NCBI GenBank assembly: GCA_001464915.1
Contig: LNED01000022.1
Location: forward strand, 124,001 to 188,000
Direction of reading: 5' to 3'
From: Sphingomonadales bacterium Ga0077531
GTDB lineage: Bacteria > Pseudomonadota > Alphaproteobacteria > Sphingomonadales > Sphingomonadaceae
Length of the DNA: 64,000 nucleotides
Below, in pieces: positions 18,104 through 26,499 of the stretch; position 1 is the stretch's first letter; every line of letters starts with the position of its first letter. Made by a program: the position numbers and the translations under genes. The notes beneath the pieces were generated by a model. It had not been told where the DNA came from, searched no databases, and saw only the letters and a program-made list of their open reading frames with translations.

Positions 18104-19216
18104 ATGCAGGACGCCGCGCAATATACGCTGGACGAAAATAGCGCGGATGGCACCCGGCTGGTGCTGTCAGGAAAGGTGACGCTGGCGAACATTGCGCCGC
18201 TGGAGCGCGAGCTCAAGCGGCTGTCCGCCCCGATCCGCACCGTCGATCTGGCTGCAGTGGACGAAATCGACACCGTTGGCGCGTGGGTGGTGTGCCGCGT
18301 GGCACACGAGCACAATTGCGACATCACCGGCGCGAGCCCGGCTGCTGAACGCCTGCTCAGCGCGGTGCGCGATATTGACGCCAGCGGTGATACGCGCCCA
18401 CTCCGCGCGCCGGTTTGGGAACGCGTGCCCGTGGCGGTGGGCGAAAAGGTTTATGCCACCCGTTCGGGCATTTACGGCGTGGTCGGGTTTTTCGGACAGA
18501 TTCTGATCGGGGGTGTCAGCCTGGCGCGTCACCCCTTGCGGTTCCCGATCCGCGCGCTGGTGCATCAGATGGAGCTGGTGGGCGTCACTGCGCTGCCAAT
18601 CATCGGGCTGATGAGCTTTCTGATCGGGATCGTGATCGCGCAGCAAGGCTCGGTGCAGCTGGAACAGTTTGGCGCGGAATCGCTGACGGTGAACCTGGTC
18701 GGGCGGATCACCTTGCGCGAACTTGGTGTGTTGATGACTGCGATCATGGTCGCGGGTCGATCCGGCAGCGCGTTTGCCGCGCAGCTCGGCACGATGAAAC
18801 TGACCGAGGAGATCGACGCGATGCGCACCATCGGCATCTCGCCGATTGAGGTGCTGGTGATCCCGCGCATTTTGGCGGCGACTTTCATGATGGTGCTGCT
18901 GGGGTTCTACGCATCGATCATGGCGATCATTGGCGGCGCGGTGGTCGGCGATCTGACACTGGGTATCCCGTTCTGGACGTTCCTTGCTCGCATTCAGGAA
19001 GTGGTGCCCGAACATGACCTGTGGGTCGGACTGATCAAGGCCCCAGTGTTCGGGCTGATCGTTGCCTTGGCAGGCTGTTACAACGGGCTACAAGTGCGCG
19101 GCAATTCCGAAGAGGTTGGGCGGCGCACGACGATGGCGGTGGTTTCGGCGATCTTTGCGGTGATCGTGATCGACGCGTTCTTCGCGGTGTTCTTTACCGA
19201 AATCGGGTGGGGGTGA
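18104..19216 (+). CDS. mlaE: MlaE-family lipid transport permease with N-terminal STAS domain
   Basis: Permease of an MCE/Mla ABC system that moves phospholipids or hydrophobic solutes between the membranes. About 370 aa: residues 1-95 form a STAS/MlaB-like domain ([30 protein letters not shown]), and the rest is the MlaE permease with five helices and the family block [24 protein letters not shown]. In E. coli MlaB is a separate protein; here it is fused. ATG 18104 (MQDAAQ) is chosen because the frame upstream overlaps the divergent valS start; no strong ribosome-binding site is visible. The stop overlaps the next start (TGATG). Confidence 0.87.
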   Translation: MQDAAQYTLDENSADGTRLVLSGKVTLANIAPLERELKRLSAPIRTVDLAAVDEIDTVGAWVVCRVAHEHNCDITGASPAAERLLSAVRDIDASGDTRPLRAPVWERVPVAVGEKVYATRSGIYGVVGFFGQILIGGVSLARHPLRFPIRALVHQMELVGVTALPIIGLMSFLIGIVIAQQGSVQLEQFGAESLTVNLVGRITLRELGVLMTAIMVAGRSGSAFAAQLGTMKLTEEIDAMRTIGISPIEVLVIPRILAATFMMVLLGFYASIMAIIGGAVVGDLTLGIPFWTFLARIQEVVPEHDLWVGLIKAPVFGLIVALAGCYNGLQVRGNSEEVGRRTTMAVVSAIFAVIVIDAFFAVFFTEIGWG

Positions 19217-20034
19217 TGCCGATGACCGACCATCCAGAAGATCTGGCGCCGCCGATTGTGATCGAAGGTCTGGTGAACCGTTTCGGCGATTTCACCGTCC
19301 ACGAAGGTTTGGACCTTACAGTGCAGCGCGGCGAGATCCTCGGCGTGGTGGGGGGCTCTGGCAGCGGCAAATCGGTGCTGATGCGCTCGATCATCGGCTT
19401 GCAGCGGCCAAGCGCCGGCCGGATCGATGTGCTGGGGCGCACCATTACCGAACTGGATCTTGAGCAAGGCATCGGCGTGCGCCGCCGCTGGGGCGTATTG
19501 TTCCAGGGCGGGGCGTTGTTTTCAACGCTGACCGTGGGCGAAAATGTCGAGGTGCCGCTGCGCAAATATTATCCCAACCTCAGCTCCGAACTGCGGCACG
19601 AAATTGCGCGCTACAAAGTGATCCTGACCGGCCTGCCTGAAAGCGCGGTGGCGAAATATCCCTCGGAATTGTCGGGCGGGATGCGCAAGCGCGCTGGGTT
19701 GGCGCGGGCGCTGGCGCTCGATCCCGAGCTCTTGTTCCTTGATGAACCCACCGCCGGGCTCGACCCGATCGGCGCGGCCAATTTCGACCGGCTGACCCGC
19801 GAGCTGAAGGAAACATTGGGCCTGACCGTGTTCCTGATCACCCACGATCTCGATACGCTCTACGAAATCTGCGACCGTGTGGCGGTGATTGCGGACAAGA
19901 AAATCATCGGTGTTGGCACGATCCCCGAACTGATCGCCACCGGGCATCCGTGGATCGAGGAATATTTCAACGGCCCGCGCGGGCGCGCTGCGCAGGCTTC
20001 GCATCAACGCCACCACGTGGCTGACGGTGGATAG
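19216..20034 (+). CDS. mlaF: MlaF-family ABC transporter ATP-binding protein
   Basis: 272-aa ATPase of the Mla-type importer. Walker A GGSGSGKSV, Q-loop VLFQGGALF, signature LSGGMRKRAGLARAL (the GMRKR form is specific for MlaF), Walker B LLFLDEPTAGLDP and H-loop LITHD are all intact. The ATG at 19216 shares one base with the stop of mlaE; an ATG at 19222 is also possible. It energises the permease encoded upstream. Confidence 0.92.
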   Translation: MPMTDHPEDLAPPIVIEGLVNRFGDFTVHEGLDLTVQRGEILGVVGGSGSGKSVLMRSIIGLQRPSAGRIDVLGRTITELDLEQGIGVRRRWGVLFQGGALFSTLTVGENVEVPLRKYYPNLSSELRHEIARYKVILTGLPESAVAKYPSELSGGMRKRAGLARALALDPELLFLDEPTAGLDPIGAANFDRLTRELKETLGLTVFLITHDLDTLYEICDRVAVIADKKIIGVGTIPELIATGHPWIEEYFNGPRGRAAQASHQRHHVADGG

Positions 20035-20076
20035 AATGTTGGACACACCTCCCATCGGGCGTTCATAGGATAAGGC

Positions 20077-21027
20077 ATGGAAACCAGAGCCAATCATCTG
20101 TGGGTCGGCGCGGTCACGCTGGTGCTGCTGGCCGCGCTGGCCGCGTTCATCGTCTGGATCGCGCGGCTGGGGCAGGGCGATCAGGACGAGTTTGACATCT
20201 TCTACGGCCAATCGGTCTCAGGCCTCGCCAATGGCAGCGAAGTCAGCTTTGCCGGGGTGCCGGTGGGACAGGTCAAGGAGATTGCGCTCGCCAATGGCAA
20301 CCCCGAATTCGTGCGGGTGCGGATCAAGGTGCGCGGTGATGTGCCGATCCTGGTCGGCACGCAGGCGACCATTCAGGCGAGTTTTACCGGGGTGTCGACC
20401 ATCCTGCTGGATGGTGCGCGCAAGGATGCGCCCGAAATCACCTGCGAGACTACCGCCTGTCCCGAAGGCCGCCCGGTGATCCCGCCGGGGCGCGGCGGAT
20501 TTGGCGAGATTGTCGCCAACGCGCCGCTGCTGCTGGAACGGCTGGCGACCCTGACCGAACAATTGAACACCATCCTCGGCCCGGAAAATCAGGAAGAGAT
20601 TTCGGGCATCCTGCGCAATACCAACCGCCTGACTGGCGGGCTGGCCGATGCAACCCCGGAATTGACCGCCAATCTCAAGGAATTCCGCACCACCATGACG
20701 GAATTCAACCAGACGCTGGATGCGGTTGAAAAGGTCGCGGCGAGCAGCGATGCGCTGCTCAGGGATGAAGGCCAGCCGCTCGCCCGCGAACTTCAAGCGA
20801 CGCTGAAGTCGGCCAACTCGGCGCTGGCTTCGCTGGCGGCGACGCTTGAGGATACCCGCCCGGCCGCCCGGCAACTGCGCACCAGTACACTGCCCAATGC
20901 GGAAGCGACGCTGCAAGACCTGCGCGCCACCAGCCGATCGTTGCGCGCGATCACCGAAAAGCTCGAAAGCGGAGGCGCGGGCTCGCTCGTCAGCGGCCAA
21001 ACGCTGCCCGATTACAAGCCCAATTAA
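20077..21027 (+). CDS. mlaD: MlaD/MCE-domain periplasmic substrate-binding protein
   Basis: 316 aa. One N-terminal helix (LWVGAVTLVLLAALAAFIVWI, about 8-28) anchors an MCE domain (about 38-118; YGQSVSGLANGSEVSFAGVPVGQV). Residues 150-300 are predicted long helices with heptad-like patterns (LLERLATLTEQLNTIL, LKSANSALASLAATLEDT), forming the tunnel or coiled-coil extension seen in longer MCE proteins. MlaD hexamers bind lipid in the periplasm. RBS AGGATAAGG precedes ATG 20077. It follows mlaF after 42 bp. Confidence 0.9.
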   Translation: METRANHLWVGAVTLVLLAALAAFIVWIARLGQGDQDEFDIFYGQSVSGLANGSEVSFAGVPVGQVKEIALANGNPEFVRVRIKVRGDVPILVGTQATIQASFTGVSTILLDGARKDAPEITCETTACPEGRPVIPPGRGGFGEIVANAPLLLERLATLTEQLNTILGPENQEEISGILRNTNRLTGGLADATPELTANLKEFRTTMTEFNQTLDAVEKVAASSDALLRDEGQPLARELQATLKSANSALASLAATLEDTRPAARQLRTSTLPNAEATLQDLRATSRSLRAITEKLESGGAGSLVSGQTLPDYKPN

Positions 21028-21039
21028 AGGACGGATCGC

Positions 21040-21636
21040 ATGACCTTGAAACACCGATCGATCCTTATCGCGCTGCCGCTGCTGTTGGCGCTGCCCGGCT
21101 GCATCAGCCTTGGCGGGCCGCCGCCTGAAAGCCTGCTGACGCTGAGCCCCGCTGTGCGCGCGCCTGTGGGCGATGGCGCGGCAGGCGTGAACCGTCCGGT
21201 GGTCGCGGTGCTCGCCATCGACACGCCGGCCAAGCTTGACGTGCTGCGCGTGCCGGTGGCGGTTAGCGAAACGGAACTCGCCTACCTGCAAGAAGCGTTC
21301 TGGGTGGAAAAGCCCGCGCGATTGTTCCGGCGGCTGGTGGGTGAAACCATCCGTGCACGCGGCAATGCGATGGTGGTGGACGGCGATGACACCTCCACAC
21401 TGGCCACGGTAACACTTCGCGGCACCTTGATCGACATGGGCTACGAAGCGGCAGATTCCGCCGCCGTGGTGCGATTCGATGCGGTGCGACTGGACGGGGA
21501 GGGCAAAGTGACCACCCGCCGGTTCGAAGCACGCGAAACCGGCGTTCCGGCAGAAGGGCGCGCAGTCGGTGCGGCGCTCAACCGCGCGGCGAACACCGTG
21601 GCGGGCGAAGTGGCGGATTGGGTCGCGGGCGGTTAA
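21040..21636 (+). CDS. ABC-type transport auxiliary lipoprotein (PqiC-like)
   Basis: 198-aa lipoprotein with the lipobox LALPGC (acylated Cys about residue 19) and an auxiliary-component domain like PqiC/LptE-type helpers of MCE systems (PVVAVLAIDTPAKLD, AYLQEAFWVEKPARLFRRLV). It would sit in the outer membrane and contact the MCE tunnel. RBS AAGGACGG precedes ATG 21040. It is the last gene of the mlaEFD operon; its stop overlaps the stop of the convergent ATP12 gene. Confidence 0.8.
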   Translation: MTLKHRSILIALPLLLALPGCISLGGPPPESLLTLSPAVRAPVGDGAAGVNRPVVAVLAIDTPAKLDVLRVPVAVSETELAYLQEAFWVEKPARLFRRLVGETIRARGNAMVVDGDDTSTLATVTLRGTLIDMGYEAADSAAVVRFDAVRLDGEGKVTTRRFEARETGVPAEGRAVGAALNRAANTVAGEVADWVAGG

Positions 21637-22346
21637 GCCCGCACCAGCCGTGTAAACCCGCAGGCGCGCAGGAAATCAGCCTCACGCCGGGCGCGGCGTT
21701 CTTCGGCTTCTTCCTCCCGGCCCCACAGGTCAGCCTGCCATTCTTCTTCGAGACACGCCGCCTGCCACAGCGCCCGTGCATCTTCCTCGCGCGCATCGAG
21801 CGCGGCGAGCGCGGTGACAAGCGAGGCGGAAAGCGTCGCCATCGTCTCCACCCCGGCCAGCGTAAACGGATCGAGGTTCATCAGCCGTGTGCGCAGGCGC
21901 TCAAGCGTTTCGGGTGGCTGCGGGCGGTGAAGGATGCCGCTCACCCGCACCAATCGGATGCCGTTGTCAGCCTCAAACCGAGCGAGCAGCGGCTCCCACA
22001 CCTCCATTTGCCGCGCGTGGAGCGGTTCGTCCGGGTCGGCGCGGTAACATAGCGTGTCGGTCTCGGCATAGCCGATCAGGCTGTCCGCAATCGTCGCGGG
22101 ATCGCCCGCTACCACATCGATCACATAGTCGGTCAGATCACGCAGCGGCAGGCTGGCGGGGTCGATCTGTTCGCCCTCCCGGCGCCATTCCGCTGCCAGC
22201 GCCTCGCCCAAACTTTCCGTCGGAGCAAGCTGCGGCGCGCCGCCCACGGTCTTGACCCCGCGCCCGTCGAGCTGCACCTGATAGCCGAGTGTCTTGGCGC
22301 CCGGCACCTGCGCGAGTGTGACGTCGTTGTAGAAACGCCGGATCAT
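21633..22346 (-). CDS. ATP12-family F1-ATPase assembly chaperone
   Basis: 237-aa homologue of the mitochondrial and alphaproteobacterial Atp12 chaperone, which binds the F1 alpha subunit during ATP synthase assembly. Family marks are the opening MIRRFYNDV, YQVQLDGRGVKT, PLRDLTDYVIDVV, TDTLCYRADPDEPL and the acidic C-terminal helix region with EEEWQADLWGREEEAEERRARRE. The ATG at 22344-22346 overlaps the stop of the 85-aa gene (ATGA); an upstream extension of 38 codons is rejected as it covers that gene. Last gene of the crcB-rluC-gph operon. Confidence 0.9.
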   Translation of the reverse strand: MIRRFYNDVTLAQVPGAKTLGYQVQLDGRGVKTVGGAPQLAPTESLGEALAAEWRREGEQIDPASLPLRDLTDYVIDVVAGDPATIADSLIGYAETDTLCYRADPDEPLHARQMEVWEPLLARFEADNGIRLVRVSGILHRPQPPETLERLRTRLMNLDPFTLAGVETMATLSASLVTALAALDAREEDARALWQAACLEEEWQADLWGREEEAEERRARREADFLRACGFTRLVRA

Positions 22347-22600
22347 GGGAGCCGGTTGTCTTTGGCGCGGTCTCCCGCCTTCCAGCGTTTCGCGATAATC
22401 GCAGGAAGGAAAAAGAATTCGAGCAGGCCCATCACTGCCAGCGCCGCGCCGACAATCCACTCCACTGACAGATACGGCACGAAACGGGTAATCGCCACCC
22501 CGACCATCAACATCGCCAAAGCGAAGACACGCACGACATTCATGATGATGAAGCGATTGCGGGCCGTTTTCTCGGCGGCTTCGCGCGGCGAAAGGCTCAT
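22343..22600 (-). CDS. Small two-helix membrane protein
   Basis: 85 aa with two hydrophobic helices (about 22-40 and 48-68) and short polar ends. Both junctions are 4-nt ATGA overlaps, with gph upstream and the ATP12 gene downstream, so it is translated as part of this operon. I do not recognise a named family. Position next to the F1 assembly factor and the lack of charged residues in the helices are compatible with a small accessory membrane protein, but no function can be assigned. Confidence 0.75.
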   Translation of the reverse strand: MSLSPREAAEKTARNRFIIMNVVRVFALAMLMVGVAITRFVPYLSVEWIVGAALAVMGLLEFFFLPAIIAKRWKAGDRAKDNRLP

Positions 22601-23286
22601 GCCAGCGTCCCGTCTAGCGTCCCGTCTAGCGCCCCGTCCAGCGCCGCGCCCAAGGCGGCAACGCTGTCGGCTACGCTCGCCGCGCCGCTCGCCAGCAATT
22701 CGTGCGGCGCGTGGTAGCCCCAGGCAACGCCGACCGCGCGCACGCCGGCGCTGCGGGCCATCAGCATATCAAAACTGGTGTCGCCGATCATCACCGCCTG
22801 ATCGGGCTGCGCGCCCGCTTCGAACAAGGCGGCCTCCAGCATCGCGGGATGCGGTTTGGAGGGGTGGCGGTCGGCGGTCTGGAGCGAGACGAAAAGATCA
22901 GCGATGCCGTGGGTCGCCAGACAAGCGGCGAGCCCGCGATCAGACTTGCCCGTTGCCACCGCGAGGCTCCAGCCATCCTTGTGCAGCGCAGCCAGCAATT
23001 CGGCGATGCCATCGTAAAGTGGCTCGTCGAGCAAGCCTTCTTCGCGCCGGGCACGGTAGCTGGAACGGTAGAATTCGGTTACCGCCGCGACCTGATCCTC
23101 GGTAAGCGCCGGGGCCAACTGCCGCACCGCGACCGGCAGGCTGAGGCCAACGATCCGCCGCACGATGGTTGAGTCAGGCGCAGGCAGGCCCGCACGGGTA
23201 AAGGCCCGCTCCATCGCCCAGCAGACATCGGCCTGCCCGTCGACCAGCGTGCCATCGCAATCGAACACGGCGAGGCGTGTGTTCAC
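22597..23286 (-). CDS. HAD-family hydrolase, phosphoglycolate-phosphatase-like
   Basis: 229-aa HAD-IA phosphatase. Motif I FDCDGTLVDG (nucleophile D9), motif II near VATGKSD, motif III lysine in HPSKPHPAM, motif IV GDTSFDM. The closest well-known relatives are Gph-type phosphoglycolate phosphatases, but HAD substrates are not safely inferred. The start is GTG at 23284-23286, overlapping the rluC stop by 4 nt. The C-terminus is a short in-frame tandem repeat (LDGALDGTLDGTLA) from 12-nt repeat units. Confidence 0.82.
   Translation of the reverse strand: MNTRLAVFDCDGTLVDGQADVCWAMERAFTRAGLPAPDSTIVRRIVGLSLPVAVRQLAPALTEDQVAAVTEFYRSSYRARREEGLLDEPLYDGIAELLAALHKDGWSLAVATGKSDRGLAACLATHGIADLFVSLQTADRHPSKPHPAMLEAALFEAGAQPDQAVMIGDTSFDMLMARSAGVRAVGVAWGYHAPHELLASGAASVADSVAALGAALDGALDGTLDGTLA
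22607..22642. repeat. 12-nt tandem repeat at the 3' end of the HAD gene
   Basis: Two identical units GTCCCGTCTAGC (22607-22618, 22619-22630) and one diverged unit (22631-22642). Each codes for four residues of the HAD protein tail, so slippage changes tail length without a frameshift. Confidence 0.85.
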
Positions 23287-24569
23287 TTACGCGGGCCTTT
23301 AGGGGCGGGCCTCGCTCGGTTGGTGGGCGCTTTGGCCGGAGCCTTGGTCGCTTTGGGCGCGGGCTTGGCGGGTTTGCCCACCGCCTTGCCAGCAGGCTTG
23401 CCCGCCGGCTTCTTCGCTTTGGGTGCAGCCGCATCGCCGCGCGCACGGCGGGGTGCACGGGCTTCCTTGCGCGCCTGTTTGAAGTGGCGGCGCGCGGCCT
23501 GTTTCTTTTCCTCGCCCGACCGCTCCGGTGCTTCGTCGCGCATGGGCGAGGCGTCGGACAGGCCTTGATCGAAGCCCAGTACGTCCATGCTCATCGCGAA
23601 ATGCGGCGGCAATTCTGCGGTGACATCCAGTTTGCCGCCGCTCCCATCCTTGGTGCTCGGTTCCGAGATGATCAGGCGGCGCGCGTGGAGGTGCATCTTG
23701 CGGCTGACCGCGCCGGTCAGAAACGAATCCGGCCCGCCATATTTGCCGTCGCCCACAATCGGGTGGCCGATCGCCGCCATGTGGACGCGCAATTGGTGCG
23801 TGCGCCCGGTCAGCGGTTCCAGCTCCACCCAGGCGGCGCGCTCGCCCGCATGGTCGACCACGCGGTAACGGGTTTTGGCCGCCGCGCCATTTTCCTCGTC
23901 GATGTGCATTTTTTCGCCGCCGGTGCCCGGTTGCTTGGCGAGCGGAGCGTCGATAACCCCTTCGGACAGCGCTGGGTTCCCGACCACCAGCGCCCAATAG
24001 ACTTTGCGCGCCGAACGGCTGGCGAACCGCTTGGAGAAACTCGCCGCAGCCCCCGGCGTGCGCGCGATCAGCAGCACGCCCGAGGTATCCTTGTCGAGCC
24101 GGTGGACCAGCCGTGGGCGGGGCGTCTTTTCGTCGGTCACAAACGCATCGAGCAGGCCGTCGACATGCTTGGTCGTCTTGCTCCCCCCCTGCGTGGCGAG
24201 GCCGGGGGGTTTGTTGAGCACGATTGCCGACGGCGTTTCGCGGATCACCATGTCGTTCGCTTCGGCGATCTGCTCGGGGCTGAGCACGCGGCGCTGCGGT
24301 TTGGGCTTGCGCTCTCCGGTCGCGGGCGGTTCCTCACCACCCGGCGGCACGCGCAGCACTTGCCCTTCGGCGAGGCGATCTTCGGGCTTCACCCGCTTGC
24401 CATCGACCCGGATTTGCCCGGTGCGCGCCCAGCGCGATACGGTGGCAAAGCCGATCAGCGGCAGGTTGCGTTTGAACCAGCGATCAAGCCGGATGCCGTC
24501 ATCATCTTCGCTGACGGTGAATTGGCGGACGCTTTCGTTGGCCGGCCCGGTGGTTGGTGCGTTGCTCAT
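23283..24569 (-). CDS. rluC: RluC-like 23S rRNA pseudouridine synthase with basic Ala/Lys/Pro tail
   Basis: 428 aa. An S4 domain (about 18-85) and a pseudouridine synthase domain with VHRLDKDTSGVLLIART and LTGRTHQLRVH place it with RluC, which modifies U955, U2504 and U2580 of 23S rRNA. Residues about 335-428 form a low-complexity tail of Lys, Ala and Pro (KPAGKPAGKAVGKPAKPAP and similar) that is absent from E. coli RluC and probably adds unspecific RNA binding. The gene is coupled to crcB upstream and the HAD gene downstream by 4-nt overlaps. Confidence 0.88.
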   Translation of the reverse strand: MSNAPTTGPANESVRQFTVSEDDDGIRLDRWFKRNLPLIGFATVSRWARTGQIRVDGKRVKPEDRLAEGQVLRVPPGGEEPPATGERKPKPQRRVLSPEQIAEANDMVIRETPSAIVLNKPPGLATQGGSKTTKHVDGLLDAFVTDEKTPRPRLVHRLDKDTSGVLLIARTPGAAASFSKRFASRSARKVYWALVVGNPALSEGVIDAPLAKQPGTGGEKMHIDEENGAAAKTRYRVVDHAGERAAWVELEPLTGRTHQLRVHMAAIGHPIVGDGKYGGPDSFLTGAVSRKMHLHARRLIISEPSTKDGSGGKLDVTAELPPHFAMSMDVLGFDQGLSDASPMRDEAPERSGEEKKQAARRHFKQARKEARAPRRARGDAAAPKAKKPAGKPAGKAVGKPAKPAPKATKAPAKAPTNRARPAPKGPRK

Positions 24570-24988
24570 GACATGCTCTGCGCGATAACAAGGCCAGCGG
24601 CCAGAGCGGCCATGCCCGCGACCAGCGAAACCGAGCCATAAAGCAGCGCGTCGACCATCTGCCCCCGGTGCAGCATCGTCACCATTTCGGCGCTGAAGGC
24701 GCTGAAGGTGGTGAACCCGCCCAGCAACCCGACGCCGATCAGCAGCCGCATTGTCTCAGCCGTCTCGGACGAAATGCCGGGCCGCGCGAACCAGCCGAGC
24801 AAACCGCCCATCAACAGGCTGCCGATCAGGTTGACGCTGAGCGTCCCCCACGGGAAGGTCTCGGCGGCGCGCGGGCTGATCACGCTCGTCACCAGACGGC
24901 CAAGCTGATAGCGGGCGACAGCGCCGACAGCGCCGCCAGCGGCGACCAGCGCCGAAGCGGCAAGCGGGGAGGGGGCAGTTAAGGTCAT
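24566..24988 (-). CDS. crcB: Fluoride exporter CrcB/Fluc
   Basis: Small fluoride channel that forms an antiparallel dimer with a central sodium. About 140 aa with four helices; family motifs GGAVGAVARYQLG, GTLSVNLIGSLLMG and GVGLLGGFTTFSAFS are present, including the phenylalanine-containing pore motif. The start at 24986-24988 (MTLTAP) is preferred; an in-frame ATG at 25012 would add eight residues. First gene of the crcB-rluC-HAD-membrane protein-ATP12 operon. I looked for a fluoride riboswitch upstream and found none. Confidence 0.92.
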   Translation of the reverse strand: MTLTAPSPLAASALVAAGGAVGAVARYQLGRLVTSVISPRAAETFPWGTLSVNLIGSLLMGGLLGWFARPGISSETAETMRLLIGVGLLGGFTTFSAFSAEMVTMLHRGQMVDALLYGSVSLVAGMAALAAGLVIAQSMS

Positions 24989-25110
24989 TCCCAAGCCCTT
25001 TAGCGAGCGCATCGCGTTCTGCCTAGCAGGGGCCTTTCGGGCGCGGATCGCGCGCGATTTTGCAATGATGCGGCGCTGATGGGTTGCGTTTGGGATGGTG
25101 TTGGACTACC

Positions 25111-25182
25111 GGGGCGCCGTTACGTGGGCGGCTCCCCTATGGGATTCGCCCGCGCTCCATTGGAAATTCACTCGCGAATCCC
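25111..25182 (+). promoter_or_regulatory. Two consecutive hairpins in the rpsU leader
   Basis: Hairpin 1 pairs 25111-25119 (GGGGCGCCG) with 25129-25137 (CGGCTCCCC), one mismatch. Hairpin 2 pairs 25141-25149 (GGGATTCGC) perfectly with 25174-25182 (GCGAATCCC). They sit about 50-125 nt upstream of rpsU and could form a structured leader or an upstream transcription end. No known Rfam family was recognised. Confidence 0.5.
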
Positions 25183-25234
25183 CGCGCAATCGCAAGCGGG
25201 CTCTGGCGGTTTGGACATGAGGTAGTCGTCGTTT

Positions 25235-25441
25235 ATGCAAATCATGGTTCGCGATAATAATGTCGATCAGGCCCTGCGCGCGCTCAAGAAGAAGCTGCAG
25301 CGTGAAGGCGTTTATCGCGAAATGAAGCTGCGTCGCCACTTCGAAAAGCCGAGCGAAAAGCGCGCCCGTGAAAAGGCAGCTGCCGTGCGTCGCGCCCGCA
25401 AGATGGAGCGCAAGCGTATGGAGCGTGATGGGAGCAAATAA
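25235..25441 (+). CDS. rpsU: 30S ribosomal protein S21
   Basis: 68-aa basic ribosomal protein that helps position the Shine-Dalgarno helix during initiation. [19 protein letters not shown], then [19 protein letters not shown] and a run of Arg/Lys is the standard alphaproteobacterial S21. Two starts are possible, ATG 25235 (MQIMV) and ATG 25244 (MVRDNN); the first has GAGG about 13 nt upstream. Monocistronic, with its own terminator after it. Confidence 0.97.
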   Translation: MQIMVRDNNVDQALRALKKKLQREGVYREMKLRRHFEKPSEKRAREKAAAVRRARKMERKRMERDGSK

Positions 25442-25505
25442 TCCCGTCGCCAAGCATGTTTCTGCACGCAGAATTGCTTGAATCCCCTTCTTTGATCAGT
25501 CATCA

Positions 25506-25532
25506 GGGCGCGGCGTAAATCCGCGCCCTTTT
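25506..25532 (+). terminator. Rho-independent terminator after rpsU
   Basis: 8-bp GC stem GGGCGCGG (25506-25513) with CCGCGCCC (25521-25528), loop CGTAAAT, followed by TTTT. Confidence 0.85.
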
Positions 25533-25578
25533 GGCGTATTCATTCGGCGCAGCACGTGCCACCAGTCAGGACGATATC

Positions 25579-26184
25579 ATGACCGAGATTACCGCCGTTC
25601 CGATCAAGCCTGTAGCCAAAGGCTCGCTGACCAAACTGTGGCTGGGCGTCGCGCTGGCCATCGCCGTGGGCGGCGGGCTGGCGTGGGCCGCAGTGCCGCG
25701 CGGGGTTGATCTCGACACCGAAGTGGCCGGCACTGGCCCGACGCCCAAGGTCGGCGACGTGGTGTTCATGAATTACAAGGGCAAGCTGGCCAGCGATGGC
25801 ACGGTGTTCGACGAATCGCGCGACATTCCGCTGCCGGTCGAAGGCATCTTCCCCAAGGGCACCCCGTTCCCGATTGAAGAAGGTGCGACCATCCCCGGCT
25901 TCTTCGAAGGGCTGCAACAGATGCAGAAGGGCGGCAAATACACGCTCTTCATCCCGGCCGATAAGGCTTACGGCGCGGAACCGCCGCAGGGTGCGCCGAT
26001 TCCGCCCAACGCCGATCTCGAATTCGAAATCGAAGTGATCGACATCATGAGCCAGAAGACGTTCGAACGGAACCTCGGCATCTTGCAGCAGGCCATGCAA
26101 AGTCAGCAGGGCGCTGCTCCCGGCGGCGCTCCGGGCGCTGCACCCGCACCCGCACCCGCACCCGCGCCCGCTCCGGGCCAGTAA
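25579..26184 (+). CDS. Membrane-anchored FKBP-type peptidyl-prolyl isomerase with Pro-Ala tail
   Basis: 201 aa. One N-terminal helix (about 20-38, [19 protein letters not shown]) anchors a periplasmic FKBP domain (about 52-155) with the core [39 protein letters not shown] and [14 protein letters not shown]. It would catalyse proline isomerisation during folding of exported proteins. The last 30 residues are a (PA)n repeat from CACCCG hexamers. ATG 25579 has AGGA 6 nt upstream. gatC follows after 11 bp, so it likely heads the gat transcription unit. Confidence 0.88.
   Translation: MTEITAVPIKPVAKGSLTKLWLGVALAIAVGGGLAWAAVPRGVDLDTEVAGTGPTPKVGDVVFMNYKGKLASDGTVFDESRDIPLPVEGIFPKGTPFPIEEGATIPGFFEGLQQMQKGGKYTLFIPADKAYGAEPPQGAPIPPNADLEFEIEVIDIMSQKTFERNLGILQQAMQSQQGAAPGGAPGAAPAPAPAPAPAPGQ
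26141..26176. repeat. CACCCG-type hexanucleotide repeat in the FKBP gene
   Basis: About six tandem copies of CACCCG and close variants, coding for the Pro-Ala C-terminal tail. In-frame slippage would change tail length. Confidence 0.8.
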
Positions 26185-26195
26185 GGGCGGATCGT

Positions 26196-26498
26196 ATGTC
26201 GGTGGACAAGGCGACCGTCGCCAAGATCGCCAGTCTGGCGCGCATCAGCATGGATGATGCCGCGCTCGAACGGATGGTGCCCGAATTGAACGGTATCCTG
26301 CAATGGGTCGAACAATTGGCCGAGGTCGACGTGGCCGGGGTTGAGCCGATGGCGGCAGTGATCCCCAACACGCTGCGGCTGCGCGATGATGTGACCGACG
26401 CGGATCCGTTGACCGGCGGCGGGCGGCAGGGCGACGTGCTCGCCAATGCGCCTGCGGCCGAACACGGGTTCTTTGGCGTGCCCAAGGTGATCGAATAA
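26196..26498 (+). CDS. gatC: Glutamyl/aspartyl-tRNA amidotransferase subunit C
   Basis: 100-aa small subunit of GatCAB, which amidates Glu-tRNA-Gln and Asp-tRNA-Asn. Opening [22 protein letters not shown] and the [13 protein letters not shown] strap that wraps GatA are typical. One base separates it from gatA. Confidence 0.93.
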   Translation: MSVDKATVAKIASLARISMDDAALERMVPELNGILQWVEQLAEVDVAGVEPMAAVIPNTLRLRDDVTDADPLTGGGRQGDVLANAPAAEHGFFGVPKVIE

Positions 26499-26499
26499 T

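Noticed and set aside
20014..20019. CACGTG core as a second parS site
   Set aside because: Flanking bases do not match the TGTT...AACA arms, and it lies within the mlaF coding sequence.
25013..25110. Fluoride riboswitch upstream of crcB
   Set aside because: The conserved pseudoknot sequence elements were not found on the reverse strand before the crcB start.
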